Assembly (NCBI GenBank): GCA_018822805.1
Contig: JAHJJU010000024.1
Location: forward strand, 1-63,320
Length of the DNA stretch: 63,320 bases
Reading direction: 5' to 3'
Source: a bacterium
GTDB taxonomy: Bacteria > Campylobacterota > Campylobacteria > Campylobacterales > Sulfurovaceae
Shown: piece by piece, positions 9,171 to 16,036 of the stretch
Position numbering within the stretch: the first letter of the stretch is position 1
Layout: the number at the start of each line of letters is the position of its first letter
The notes under the pieces: generated by a model
Database searches by the model: none
What the model was told of the DNA's origin: nothing
Seen by the model: only the letters and a program-made list of their open reading frames with translations
Program-made: the position numbers and the translations under genes

Positions 9171-9693
9171 CTCCTGTATATGATGTGTATGCTTTGTTTA
9201 GTTCGATTTGTAAACGGTCTAAATCCAAAGGCTTCTCTAGCTCTTTTGGCATATCAATGTAGAAAATGGCACCATCTTTACCAATCAAAAAAAGCGACTT
9301 TGTTAATCTCTCTTTCAAACTACCACTTACAATTTTCGTTCCATACATCGAACCAAACGCATCTTCACTGTCAAAAATCAATTTAAATTTTGTTAATTTG
9401 TTTTGAAGAGTGGTCGCTTCAGGCAGTACAAAATCAAAAAGTAAATAACAGTGAACCTCTACTTTTAAGTGACTCAAAAAGGCATCAAGTTTTAAAATCT
9501 CCTCTTTAAACTCACCCTCATAGCTCGGGAAAGAGACCAAAAGTGTCATTGCTTTGTCAGCGTGACTGCGTTTGATTTCTAAAGGATTTCCATAAAAATC
9601 CATTGCTTCAAAATTGTCAGCCATGTACCCCACATCGGTAAAATCGTCACATAAGGTTAAAGTTTCATTGTTATAAGTTAATTCAGATTCCAT
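9154..9693 (-). CDS. Peroxiredoxin-like (Tpx/AhpC fold) protein lacking the catalytic Cys
   Basis: The 179 residues follow the thioredoxin-fold peroxiredoxin layout: an N-terminal beta hairpin, a core strand MTLLVSFPSYEGEF, and a C-terminal region FLIGKDGAIFYIDMP. In Tpx the core strand is followed by TPVC with the peroxidatic Cys. Here the segment reads PSYEGEF and the Cys is missing. The remaining Cys residues are at 15, 82 and near the C-terminus (GVGC), none in the canonical place. It overlaps nifA by 11 bases. It may be a binding or sensing protein rather than a peroxidase. Confidence 0.6.
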   Translation of the reverse strand: MESELTYNNETLTLCDDFTDVGYMADNFEAMDFYGNPLEIKRSHADKAMTLLVSFPSYEGEFKEEILKLDAFLSHLKVEVHCYLLFDFVLPEATTLQNKLTKFKLIFDSEDAFGSMYGTKIVSGSLKERLTKSLFLIGKDGAIFYIDMPKELEKPLDLDRLQIELNKAYTSYTGVGCHG

Positions 9694-11209
9694 ATTTTTC
9701 CAATTTGTATCGTATTTGTCGTACTGTAATTCCTAACATTTTCGCAGCTTCATTGCTACTACCGGCACAATGTTCTAGGGCATTCTCTATCGCCTCTCTC
9801 TCCAACTCTTCTAAGGTTTTGTTCTCAAACGGTATTGATTGACAAACATCAAGCAATTTTTCATTTTTTAATGCCGGTAGCAATAGTTGCATGTCACTGG
9901 CACTGATTCCAGCCTCATCTCCCATAAGAACAATTCGTTCAATGGTATTTTCAAGTTCACGTACATTTCCAGGCCATGGATACAACATCAATTTATCCAT
10001 CGCTTCATCGGTAATGAGTACCCGTTTTTTATGATTTTTCATTGAGCGTTCTAAAAAGAAGTTCACCAGCTGTTTAATGTCTTTCCCACGCTCTCTTAGA
10101 GGGGGTAAATCTATAGGTATAACATTGAGTCGGTAGTATAAATCTTCTCTAAACTCTCCATCTTTTACCATTTGCTCTAAGTCTCTGTTGGTTGCAGCCA
10201 CCAGTCGTACATTGACCTTAACGGTTTTAGCTCCACCCACACGTTCAAACTCTCGCTCTTGGAGAACACGCAACAGTTTTACCTGTGCCGAAGCAGAGAC
10301 ATCACCAATCTCATCTAAAAATAGCGTTCCTCCATCTGCTAACTCAAAACGTCCTTTACGCATCTCTTTCGCATCGGTAAATGCCCCTTTTTCATGTCCA
10401 AATAGCTCAGACTCAATCAGTGTATCCGATATGGCTGCACAGTTGAGTTTGACAAAGGGTTCATCAGAACGTTTGCTGCGTTTGTGTATCGCAGCAGCGA
10501 CCAGCTCTTTACCAGTTCCTGTCTCACCCCGTACTAAAATTGTTACATTTGACTGGGCAATTCGCTCGATAACCTGAAAAACCTGTTTCATTTTTGGGCT
10601 ATCCCCTATGATGTCTCCAAAATTATGCACCTTTGCATCCCATTCCATTTTATAATATTGTTTCAACTCTTCAAGTCGCTCTCTCTCTTTTTTGACCAAT
10701 ATATGTGAAGAGATGGCTTGTGCATAAAGCGTACTCGCAATGGTCAAAATCCTTATGGTCTCTTCTAAACCCATCTCTGTATATTTGGTCAGGTTTGCCC
10801 CCACAACACCCACCACCTCATTTTCTATCATCATTGGTACAGCCACATAAGAGATGGTCTCTCGGTTACGATGACCCGATTTGTTTAAAAAGAGCATGTC
10901 ATTATGCACATTCTCGATGACAATTGGCTCTTTAGACTTTGCAGCCAATCCGGTAGCCCCTTCACCCAGTCTGTACTCAGCCATAAACTTCTGCTGTTTA
11001 TTAAAGTTCACCGATGCAAAAATGCTTAAGCGTTCCTCTTCTAAAGTATAAATAACACAATTCTCTAAATGCAGACTTTTCTTTAGAACCTCTAATGATT
11101 TTTCTAGTGACTGCTCCAGCTCTTGATGATTTGATATTAACAACGCCGTCTCATACAAAACATCAAGCTCTTGCATGGTAATACACTCTGCACAATTATA
11201 ATTAGTCAT
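9683..11209 (-). CDS. nifA: NifA, sigma-54-dependent activator of nif genes
   Basis: The 508 residues have an N-terminal GAF domain (about 15-165), a linker (170-200), an AAA+ domain with Walker A GETGTGKE (228-235) and Walker B GTLFLDEIGD (294-303), and a Fis-type HTH (482-505). The sigma-54 contact loop reads GAFTDA (275-280) instead of GAFTGA. The linker holds no Cys pair, so the oxygen-sensing motif of rhizobial NifA is absent. A CxxC (Cys 6 and 9) lies at the very N-terminus, loosely like VnfA/AnfA. No nifL is in the window. It has its own sigma-70-like promoter and should activate nifH, nifT and the nifX-S-U operon. Confidence 0.93.
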   Translation of the reverse strand: MTNYNCAECITMQELDVLYETALLISNHQELEQSLEKSLEVLKKSLHLENCVIYTLEEERLSIFASVNFNKQQKFMAEYRLGEGATGLAAKSKEPIVIENVHNDMLFLNKSGHRNRETISYVAVPMMIENEVVGVVGANLTKYTEMGLEETIRILTIASTLYAQAISSHILVKKERERLEELKQYYKMEWDAKVHNFGDIIGDSPKMKQVFQVIERIAQSNVTILVRGETGTGKELVAAAIHKRSKRSDEPFVKLNCAAISDTLIESELFGHEKGAFTDAKEMRKGRFELADGGTLFLDEIGDVSASAQVKLLRVLQEREFERVGGAKTVKVNVRLVAATNRDLEQMVKDGEFREDLYYRLNVIPIDLPPLRERGKDIKQLVNFFLERSMKNHKKRVLITDEAMDKLMLYPWPGNVRELENTIERIVLMGDEAGISASDMQLLLPALKNEKLLDVCQSIPFENKTLEELEREAIENALEHCAGSSNEAAKMLGITVRQIRYKLEKYGI

Positions 11210-11244
11210 CTTTTTACTCTTTTTTATCTTTATTATTATCTACC

Positions 11245-11250
11245 ATTATA
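11245..11250 (-). promoter_or_regulatory. Sigma-70-type -10 box before nifA
   Basis: TATAAT on the minus strand lies about 36 bases before the nifA ATG, between nifT and nifA. It would allow nifA expression independent of the sigma-54 element upstream of nifT. Confidence 0.5.
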
Positions 11251-11291
11251 CACTATATGTATATATTTTAATCATAAATACTGAACATATT

Positions 11292-11501
11292 TTAATCAGA
11301 TAATCGTTTACAATTCACCTCTTTTGGTAATTTTTTGGCTTCAGGCTTTATCCACCATACTTCACCATTACCCAGTTCCACTTCACCACCCCAGTTCTCT
11401 TCACTATCAAACTCTATGCTCTCAATAATCTCTTCCATATCTTTTTTTGCCACATAGAAATAGATTACTCCATCGTTCTCTCTTAACATTACTTTTGCCA
11501 T
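11292..11501 (-). CDS. nifT: NifT/FixU family protein
   Basis: The protein of about 69 residues matches NifT in its order of motifs: KVMLRENDG, YVAKKDMEE, WGGEVELGNGE and a final KLPKEVNCKRL. NifT is a small beta-rich protein usually beside nifHDK. Its role is unclear and it is dispensable in tested diazotrophs. ATG 11501 is preferred over 11504 because the AAGGA site is 6 bases away. It precedes nifA on the same strand with an 82-base gap that carries a separate nifA promoter. Its separation from nifK here is unusual. Confidence 0.82.
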   Translation of the reverse strand: MAKVMLRENDGVIYFYVAKKDMEEIIESIEFDSEENWGGEVELGNGEVWWIKPEAKKLPKEVNCKRLSD

Positions 11502-11555
11502 CATTTTTCCTTTTTATTTAGTTGATTTGTACAAATGGGATTAAAGGTATCTAGA

Positions 11556-11571
11556 TGCAATTCTTATTCCA
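11556..11571 (-). promoter_or_regulatory. Sigma-54 (-24/-12) promoter for nifT
   Basis: TGGAATAAGAATTGCA on the minus strand has GG and GC separated by exactly 10 bases and a TTGCA -12 element. The start site would be about 45 bases before nifT. Transcription could continue into nifA and give positive autoregulation. No TGT-N10-ACA activator site is seen upstream of it. Confidence 0.65.
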
Positions 11572-11656
11572 TCATACTAAATAGAGGTTGTTTTACTGTA
11601 AAATATAGATGAATTATACTGTTTCATAGTAATGACTATAAAAAGAGAAGTTATGC

Positions 11657-11662
11657 TATAAT
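11657..11662 (+). promoter_or_regulatory. -10 box for vapBC
   Basis: TATAAT lies 30 bases before the antitoxin ATG, which has an AAGGA ribosome site. The partly palindromic stretch TACTGTTTCATAGTA just upstream (11623-11637) could be an autoregulatory operator. Confidence 0.45.
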
Positions 11663-11691
11663 ATTTTAAAACCAATAACAAAGGAACTCCA

Positions 11692-11973
11692 ATGCTTGTA
11701 AGTGCAAATATAGAAGATAGACTACTACAAGAGCAAATTGCTAAGTATCTTGCAGGTAAGCAAAATGAGATTAGTGACCTGATGGTTGAAGCATTGAAGC
11801 AGTTCTTTAAGAAAGATAATTCTGTGTTGAACTATAAAGTGCAAGATGCAGATAAACATGCAAAGGTTATTGACTTTAATCTTGAAGATACAGACGCTGA
11901 TTATAAGCTATTTAAAGATGTTGATGATGTTCAGAGTTACTCTAGAGAGCTAAGAGCTAATGCTTGGAAATAG
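11692..11973 (+). CDS. Antitoxin of a VapBC-like pair
   Basis: This 93-residue acidic protein begins with a short helix/ribbon segment (LVSANIEDRLLQEQIAKYL) and continues with a helical dimerisation region and a charged C-terminal tail, as antitoxins that wrap a PIN toxin do. The antitoxin family is not certain. It overlaps the PIN gene by 14 bases. Toxin neutralisation and operon autorepression are inferred from the arrangement. Confidence 0.72.
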   Translation: MLVSANIEDRLLQEQIAKYLAGKQNEISDLMVEALKQFFKKDNSVLNYKVQDADKHAKVIDFNLEDTDADYKLFKDVDDVQSYSRELRANAWK

Positions 11974-12328
11974 GAAAGTGTTTGTTGATACTTGTATCGT
12001 TATTGAGTATCTAAAAGATAATATCGAATTAGATAAGAGCAACTGTTTTATCAATAATATTGTATTGATGGAGCTGTATATCGGTGCAATAAATAAGCGA
12101 GACTTGAGAGAGATAAAGACCAAGTTACAGGGGTTTAAACTTTTAGAGACCGACCAAAATATTATGAACCTATCTACACAGATTATTGAAAACTTTTCTC
12201 TTTCTAATGGAGCAAAAATTCAAGACTCTATTATCGCCTCTACCTGTTTGATTAATAATTTGCCAATTTGTACTTATAATATTAGAGATTTTCGGTATAT
12301 TCCTAATTTAGAGATGGTTGATTTATAG
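11960..12328 (+). CDS. vapC: PIN-domain toxin (VapC-like ribonuclease)
   Basis: The 122 residues carry the PIN acidic set: Asp10 (VFVDTCIVIEYL), Glu38 (IVLMELYIG), Asp89 (KIQDSIIAS) and a C-terminal Asp110 in TYNIRDF. VapC toxins are Mg-dependent RNases, often cutting tRNA or rRNA. The start lies inside the antitoxin gene. An AT-rich hairpin followed by eight T (about 12342-12387) closes the unit before the reverse transcriptase. The pair may stabilise the islet between nifT and the NadB-like gene. Confidence 0.85.
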   Translation: MLGNRKVFVDTCIVIEYLKDNIELDKSNCFINNIVLMELYIGAINKRDLREIKTKLQGFKLLETDQNIMNLSTQIIENFSLSNGAKIQDSIIASTCLINNLPICTYNIRDFRYIPNLEMVDL

Positions 12329-12341
12329 GTTTTCTTAAAGG

Positions 12342-12387
12342 ATATAATAATTTTCTTTAATAAAATTGTATATTATAGTTTTTTTTG
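12342..12387 (+). terminator. AT-rich terminator after vapC
   Basis: AATTTT / AAAATT arms around CTTTAAT, extended with bulges by ATAAT/ATTAT, are followed by a T8 run. The next transcription unit has its own TATAAT directly downstream. Confidence 0.5.
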
Positions 12388-12388
12388 A

Positions 12389-12394
12389 TATAAT
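12389..12394 (+). promoter_or_regulatory. -10 box of the reverse-transcriptase unit
   Basis: TATAAT directly after the T-run closing vapC. A start near 12401 would give a leader of about 93 bases before the RT ATG at 12494. Confidence 0.5.
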
Positions 12395-12407
12395 CCAAGG
12401 AAGCAAT

Positions 12408-12494
12408 ATGGGAAATAACTTTTTGAATACGATTCGTATTCGTTTTAGCGTTAATTATAATCTACCTATTTACCGATATTGCATCATAAACTAA
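12408..12494 (+). CDS. 28-codon leader ORF coupled to the reverse transcriptase
   Basis: ATG 12408 follows an AAGGA site by 6 bases and opens a frame of 28 codons that ends TAATG, sharing its last base with the RT ATG at 12494. The peptide (starting MGNNFLNTIRIRF) is basic and partly hydrophobic. The DNA also holds a 7 bp hairpin (GAATACG-ATT-CGTATTC, 12425-12441). It may be a translationally coupled leader peptide, or the DNA may belong to a structured retron RNA. The RT has no other good ribosome site, which favours coupling. Confidence 0.4.
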   Translation: MGNNFLNTIRIRFSVNYNLPIYRYCIIN

Positions 12495-14242
12495 TGAATC
12501 TATATTATTTAAACTCTTTAGATATAATTTCAAAAAGTTTTAATACTCCACTAGAATTTTTAAACTCTATATTTAATAGTGAAGTTAATAGTACATATAT
12601 TGAACTTTTCAACATACCTAAAAAAAATCCTAAACACTCAAAAAAATATAGAGAAGTTATAAATATCAAGAGTTCATATAATCTATTTTACAAAGAACTA
12701 CTATGTGTTATTGAGCAGATAATTGGTCAAAATGAAAAGAACTTTGTTAGTGATATTGCACATGGATTTATAAAAAATAGAGGTGTATTCACAAATGCAA
12801 AACAACATTTAAATAAAAAATATTTATTTAAAATTGATATAAAAGATTTTTTTAAATCCATTCCACAAGATGGCATTAGTAATACTTTTTTAAAACTTGG
12901 GTGTTCTCAAGATGGAGCAAATTTATTATCAACGCTATCTACATTTAATGGTATTTTATATGAAGGTTTTAACACAAGTCCTATATTAGCAAATCTATAT
13001 TGTTATAATTTAGATTTAGAACTTATAAAACTTGCTGATTCTTATGATGTGATAGTTACTAGATATAGTGATGATATTACTTTTTCATCAGATACCAATA
13101 GTTTTCCATCTATAGATGAGATTGAAAAGATATTAAAACAATATTTCTTTAATATAAACCATGAAAAAACTCTCTATTTAAAGTATGGACAACCTCAATA
13201 TGTTACAGGTCTAAGCATTTCGAATGATAAATATCCAAGAGTTCCAAAGAGATTAAAGAAAAAAATTAGACAAAATTTATATTATATGAATAAGTATCCA
13301 GAAAACTACTTTTATAAAGAAGATAATTATGCTGTACTAAGAGCTATTTATGGACATATTGTTTATCTATTGGGTATTGAAAAATCATTAGGAAAAAAAT
13401 ATCAATCAGAGTTTATTAACATAATAGAAAATTATCTTAATTTAGAAGATATTTATATAAATTCTCCACAGAAAAAAAGTACACTAAGTACATATCATTA
13501 CATTGATGAAAGTGAATTTATTGATAGCAAAACAAATAAATACTATTTAATTTTATCACTTATTTCAATCAATGGAGAATTTCAAAAAAATATGATTTCT
13601 GATAAAATAAATGCTCTAAAGAACGATTTAGCATCTGACTTTAGAAATGGATTAAATGATGAACAACGAAGTAAATTATTTCATTATTGTGAAGATAATA
13701 TCTCTGTTAAAGAGAAATATATTTCTATTCTAAGAGAATTGAATATAGAAGCACATATTATATTTAAATATGAAGATAAACCAATGAAAAAACAAGACTA
13801 TCAAGATAATTATTATGCTTTATTTAATAGTTTGATGAAGAATATATTAAGAAGATATAAAAATAATACCAATGTAATAGTGGTTGAAGAGAATTCAAAA
13901 ATTTCAATAAATACATTGGAAAAGAGTATTTTGAACAGAAGGTTCTTTTTCCCAAATATAGAAATAGCAAAAGCTAGTAAAGATGATGTATTATTAAGCA
14001 TACCTGATTATATTTTAGGAATAGTGAGAGATTGTTTGAAAAAAGATTTCTTAGAAACATTAGAAAAATTAAAAGCAGGACAAAGACTAAAAGAAGATAT
14101 AAAATTTGATGAAATTTCTAACAAAATTAGATTGATTGCAAACTTAAATAATAGTAATTTTTTTACAAGACAAAATAACAGTCAACTTACTTGTATAAAG
14201 CTTAATCAGTATATCCATCACAAAAGGATTTTAGGGTCATAA
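12494..14242 (+). CDS. Retron-type reverse transcriptase fused to a DUF3800-like domain
   Basis: The 582 residues begin at ATG 12494. The longer TTG start (12479) is less likely. The RT domain (about 1-315) has the retron-specific NAKQH (NAxxH, about 101-105), motif A FKIDIKDFF, motif B NTSPILANLYC, the catalytic YSDD and the VTG motif (YVTGLSIS). From about 335 a second domain starts YHYIDESEF and ends LLSIPDYILGIVRD, matching the acidic ends of DUF3800 (DESG ... LQLADLIAG), a predicted RNase H-like nuclease. RT-DUF3800 fusions are known among retrons (type VII-A1 as I recall). The codon use is strikingly A/T-rich. It sits with VapBC between nifT and the NadB-like gene. Confidence 0.85.
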   Translation: MNLYYLNSLDIISKSFNTPLEFLNSIFNSEVNSTYIELFNIPKKNPKHSKKYREVINIKSSYNLFYKELLCVIEQIIGQNEKNFVSDIAHGFIKNRGVFTNAKQHLNKKYLFKIDIKDFFKSIPQDGISNTFLKLGCSQDGANLLSTLSTFNGILYEGFNTSPILANLYCYNLDLELIKLADSYDVIVTRYSDDITFSSDTNSFPSIDEIEKILKQYFFNINHEKTLYLKYGQPQYVTGLSISNDKYPRVPKRLKKKIRQNLYYMNKYPENYFYKEDNYAVLRAIYGHIVYLLGIEKSLGKKYQSEFINIIENYLNLEDIYINSPQKKSTLSTYHYIDESEFIDSKTNKYYLILSLISINGEFQKNMISDKINALKNDLASDFRNGLNDEQRSKLFHYCEDNISVKEKYISILRELNIEAHIIFKYEDKPMKKQDYQDNYYALFNSLMKNILRRYKNNTNVIVVEENSKISINTLEKSILNRRFFFPNIEIAKASKDDVLLSIPDYILGIVRDCLKKDFLETLEKLKAGQRLKEDIKFDEISNKIRLIANLNNSNFFTRQNNSQLTCIKLNQYIHHKRILGS

Positions 14243-14263
14243 ATTTTTATATACCCCCTAAAA
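14229..14263 (+). other. Hairpin spanning the RT stop codon
   Basis: TTTTAGGG (14229-14236) pairs with CCCTAAAA (14256-14263) across 19 bases that include the RT stop. The CCCTAAAA word returns at 14346. This hairpin directly abuts the outer inverted repeat of the next feature. Confidence 0.5.
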
Positions 14264-14396
14264 CAATACCTTAGCCATTTTTTTAACTAATTTTTCAAAG
14301 CCCTAGATTTAGGGCTTTGAATTTTTTGACTATTTTCTCTAAACCCCTAAAAATAGGACTTTACTATTTCAGATATTTTTTTGGCTAAGGTATTGT
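14263..14396. ncRNA. Candidate retron-like structured RNA with a 15 bp closing stem
   Basis: A perfect 15-base inverted repeat, ACAATACCTTAGCCA at 14263-14277 and its complement at 14382-14396, encloses two more hairpins. One is a 12 bp stem TTCAAAGCCCTA with a GATT loop (14294-14321), followed by T6. The other is a 7 bp stem CTATTTT/AAAATAG with a 13-base loop (14330-14356). The plan of paired ends around internal stems resembles a retron msr-msd with a1/a2 arms, and CCUUAG at the end of the arm recalls the branching-G context of Ec86. It lies downstream of the RT rather than upstream, and the right arm is inside the NadB-like gene. A bidirectional terminator is the plain alternative. Confidence 0.4.
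14294..14327 (+). terminator. Strong intrinsic terminator after the RT gene
   Basis: A 12 bp perfect stem with a GATT loop is followed by TTTTTT on the plus strand. Taken alone it would end RT transcription, inside the larger palindromic segment described at 14263-14396. Confidence 0.7.
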
Positions 14397-16033
14397 AAAA
14401 CAAACTCCCTAACCCTACTCAAAAAACCACTCTCTTTAAAATCAACCCTAAAAAAATTCGGTCTAAATTCACTTACTGTTATCGCTTTTGCCATCTCTTT
14501 GTTGGTGAACTTATAGTCATCTCTATGATGAGACCCACGGCTCTCTTTTCGTTTTTGGGCAGCCAATACCACTGCTTCTGCCACCTCCAGTGCATTTCTA
14601 AGCTCTAAGATGGCGATGAGTTCTACATTATTGGTTCGCTCTTTATTGACACAGTGTAAGCTATATACCTCAGTGCGTAAATAGGTCAAATAGGAAAAAG
14701 CTTCTGTCAAACTCTGCTCTGTTCTATGAATGCCCACTTTGTCAAACATCATCTTTCCCATACTCACACGCATGGCATTAAAGTTTTTGGTCGTTTCACT
14801 ATCAAAAATCTTATCAACCAGTTTAATATCTTTGATGATTCTGTTGTAATCAATGGGTAAAAACTGCTTTTGCCATGTAAATTTTCGTGCCTCTTCACCA
14901 GCCAACTCACCAAATACAGCTCCTTCTAAGAGCGAGTTTCCTCCTAGTCTATTCGCACCATGCACCCCACTGTTCGCACACTCACCACAAACAAAAAGCC
15001 CTTTAATCTTGGTTTTTACCATCTTTTTTGTGGCAATTCCACCCATACTGTAGTGAGCCACGGGTTTAATGGGCAACAGCTCTTGGCTAATATCAAGTCC
15101 AGCTTGAAGATAAGCACTTTTATAAAGCGATGGTAACTTACTCTCAATATGCTCTTTGGTCAAATGACGCAAATCTATAAAGACCTCTTTTCCCTCAGAT
15201 ATCTGCTCGGCAATGGCTCTTGAAACCACATCACGAGTTTCTAGTTCATCAACAAATCGCTCACCATCACTGTTGACTAAATAGCCCCCTTCCCCTCGTG
15301 CAGCTTCACTCACCAAATAACTGGTTTTTACAAACCCTGTAGGGTGAAACTGAACAAACTCCATATCTTGCAACGCAAGTCCTGCACGCAGAGCAATGGC
15401 ATACATATCTCCACTATAGTCAGGGGCATTGGTGGAATAGCCTCTAAAAATTCCTGCATAACCTCCCCCTGCTAAGACCACAGCTTTAGCAGGATAGACC
15501 ACCACCGAGGAGTCAAAGCGTCGCAAAACCACCAACCCTGAGATACGTCCTTTAAGTGTGGTAAGGTTCATAACAAAATTGTTTACCAAAAATGTCACCC
15601 CCACACTTTTGGCTTTTTTAATCAACGCTTGAACAATCGCTGAACCCGTCTTATCGCCCACATAACAGGTTCGTTTGGAGCTTCCCCCACCAAAACTGAG
15701 TTGGGCGATATTTTCCTTTTCATCTTTGTCAAAGACCACTCCATACTCAGAGAGTTTTTTGATGATATGAGGAGCTCTTTTACATAGGTAGCTTATCGCC
15801 TCTTTGTCACCTAGACCATAACTCCCTTTTAAAGTATCGTTAATGTGTTTCGCGATTTCGCTGTTGTTATGCTTGTCTAAAACAGCGTTAATTCCCCCAC
15901 TTGCCATAGAGCTGTTGGATTTAAACAGATTGCCTTTGGTCATAATGGCAACTTTGTTGTTTCGGCTTCGTGCCTCTATCGCTGCCATAAGTCCGGCGAT
16001 ACCTCCACCGACCACAATCACATCATATATCAT
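14369..16033 (-). CDS. nadB: NadB/FrdA-family FAD oxidoreductase (L-aspartate oxidase-like)
   Basis: The 554-residue flavoprotein starts with an FAD-binding GGGIAG (9-14). It has substrate-site motifs FHPTGF and SEAARGEGGYLVN, a catalytic-region pair ELETRDVVSRA and HYSMGGI, and the FAD-closing stretch GANRLGGNSLLEGAVFG. L-aspartate oxidase makes iminoaspartate for NAD synthesis, and the soluble monomer-like length fits. The usual NadB GGHSRRR segment reads GGGSSKRTCY here, so a fumarate-reductase-like role is possible. It follows the aldo/keto reductase gene by 3 bases. The last codons form the right arm of the palindromic element after the RT gene. Confidence 0.7.
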   Translation of the reverse strand: MIYDVIVVGGGIAGLMAAIEARSRNNKVAIMTKGNLFKSNSSMASGGINAVLDKHNNSEIAKHINDTLKGSYGLGDKEAISYLCKRAPHIIKKLSEYGVVFDKDEKENIAQLSFGGGSSKRTCYVGDKTGSAIVQALIKKAKSVGVTFLVNNFVMNLTTLKGRISGLVVLRRFDSSVVVYPAKAVVLAGGGYAGIFRGYSTNAPDYSGDMYAIALRAGLALQDMEFVQFHPTGFVKTSYLVSEAARGEGGYLVNSDGERFVDELETRDVVSRAIAEQISEGKEVFIDLRHLTKEHIESKLPSLYKSAYLQAGLDISQELLPIKPVAHYSMGGIATKKMVKTKIKGLFVCGECANSGVHGANRLGGNSLLEGAVFGELAGEEARKFTWQKQFLPIDYNRIIKDIKLVDKIFDSETTKNFNAMRVSMGKMMFDKVGIHRTEQSLTEAFSYLTYLRTEVYSLHCVNKERTNNVELIAILELRNALEVAEAVVLAAQKRKESRGSHHRDDYKFTNKEMAKAITVSEFRPNFFRVDFKESGFLSRVREFVLQYLSQKNI

Positions 16034-16036
16034 TGA

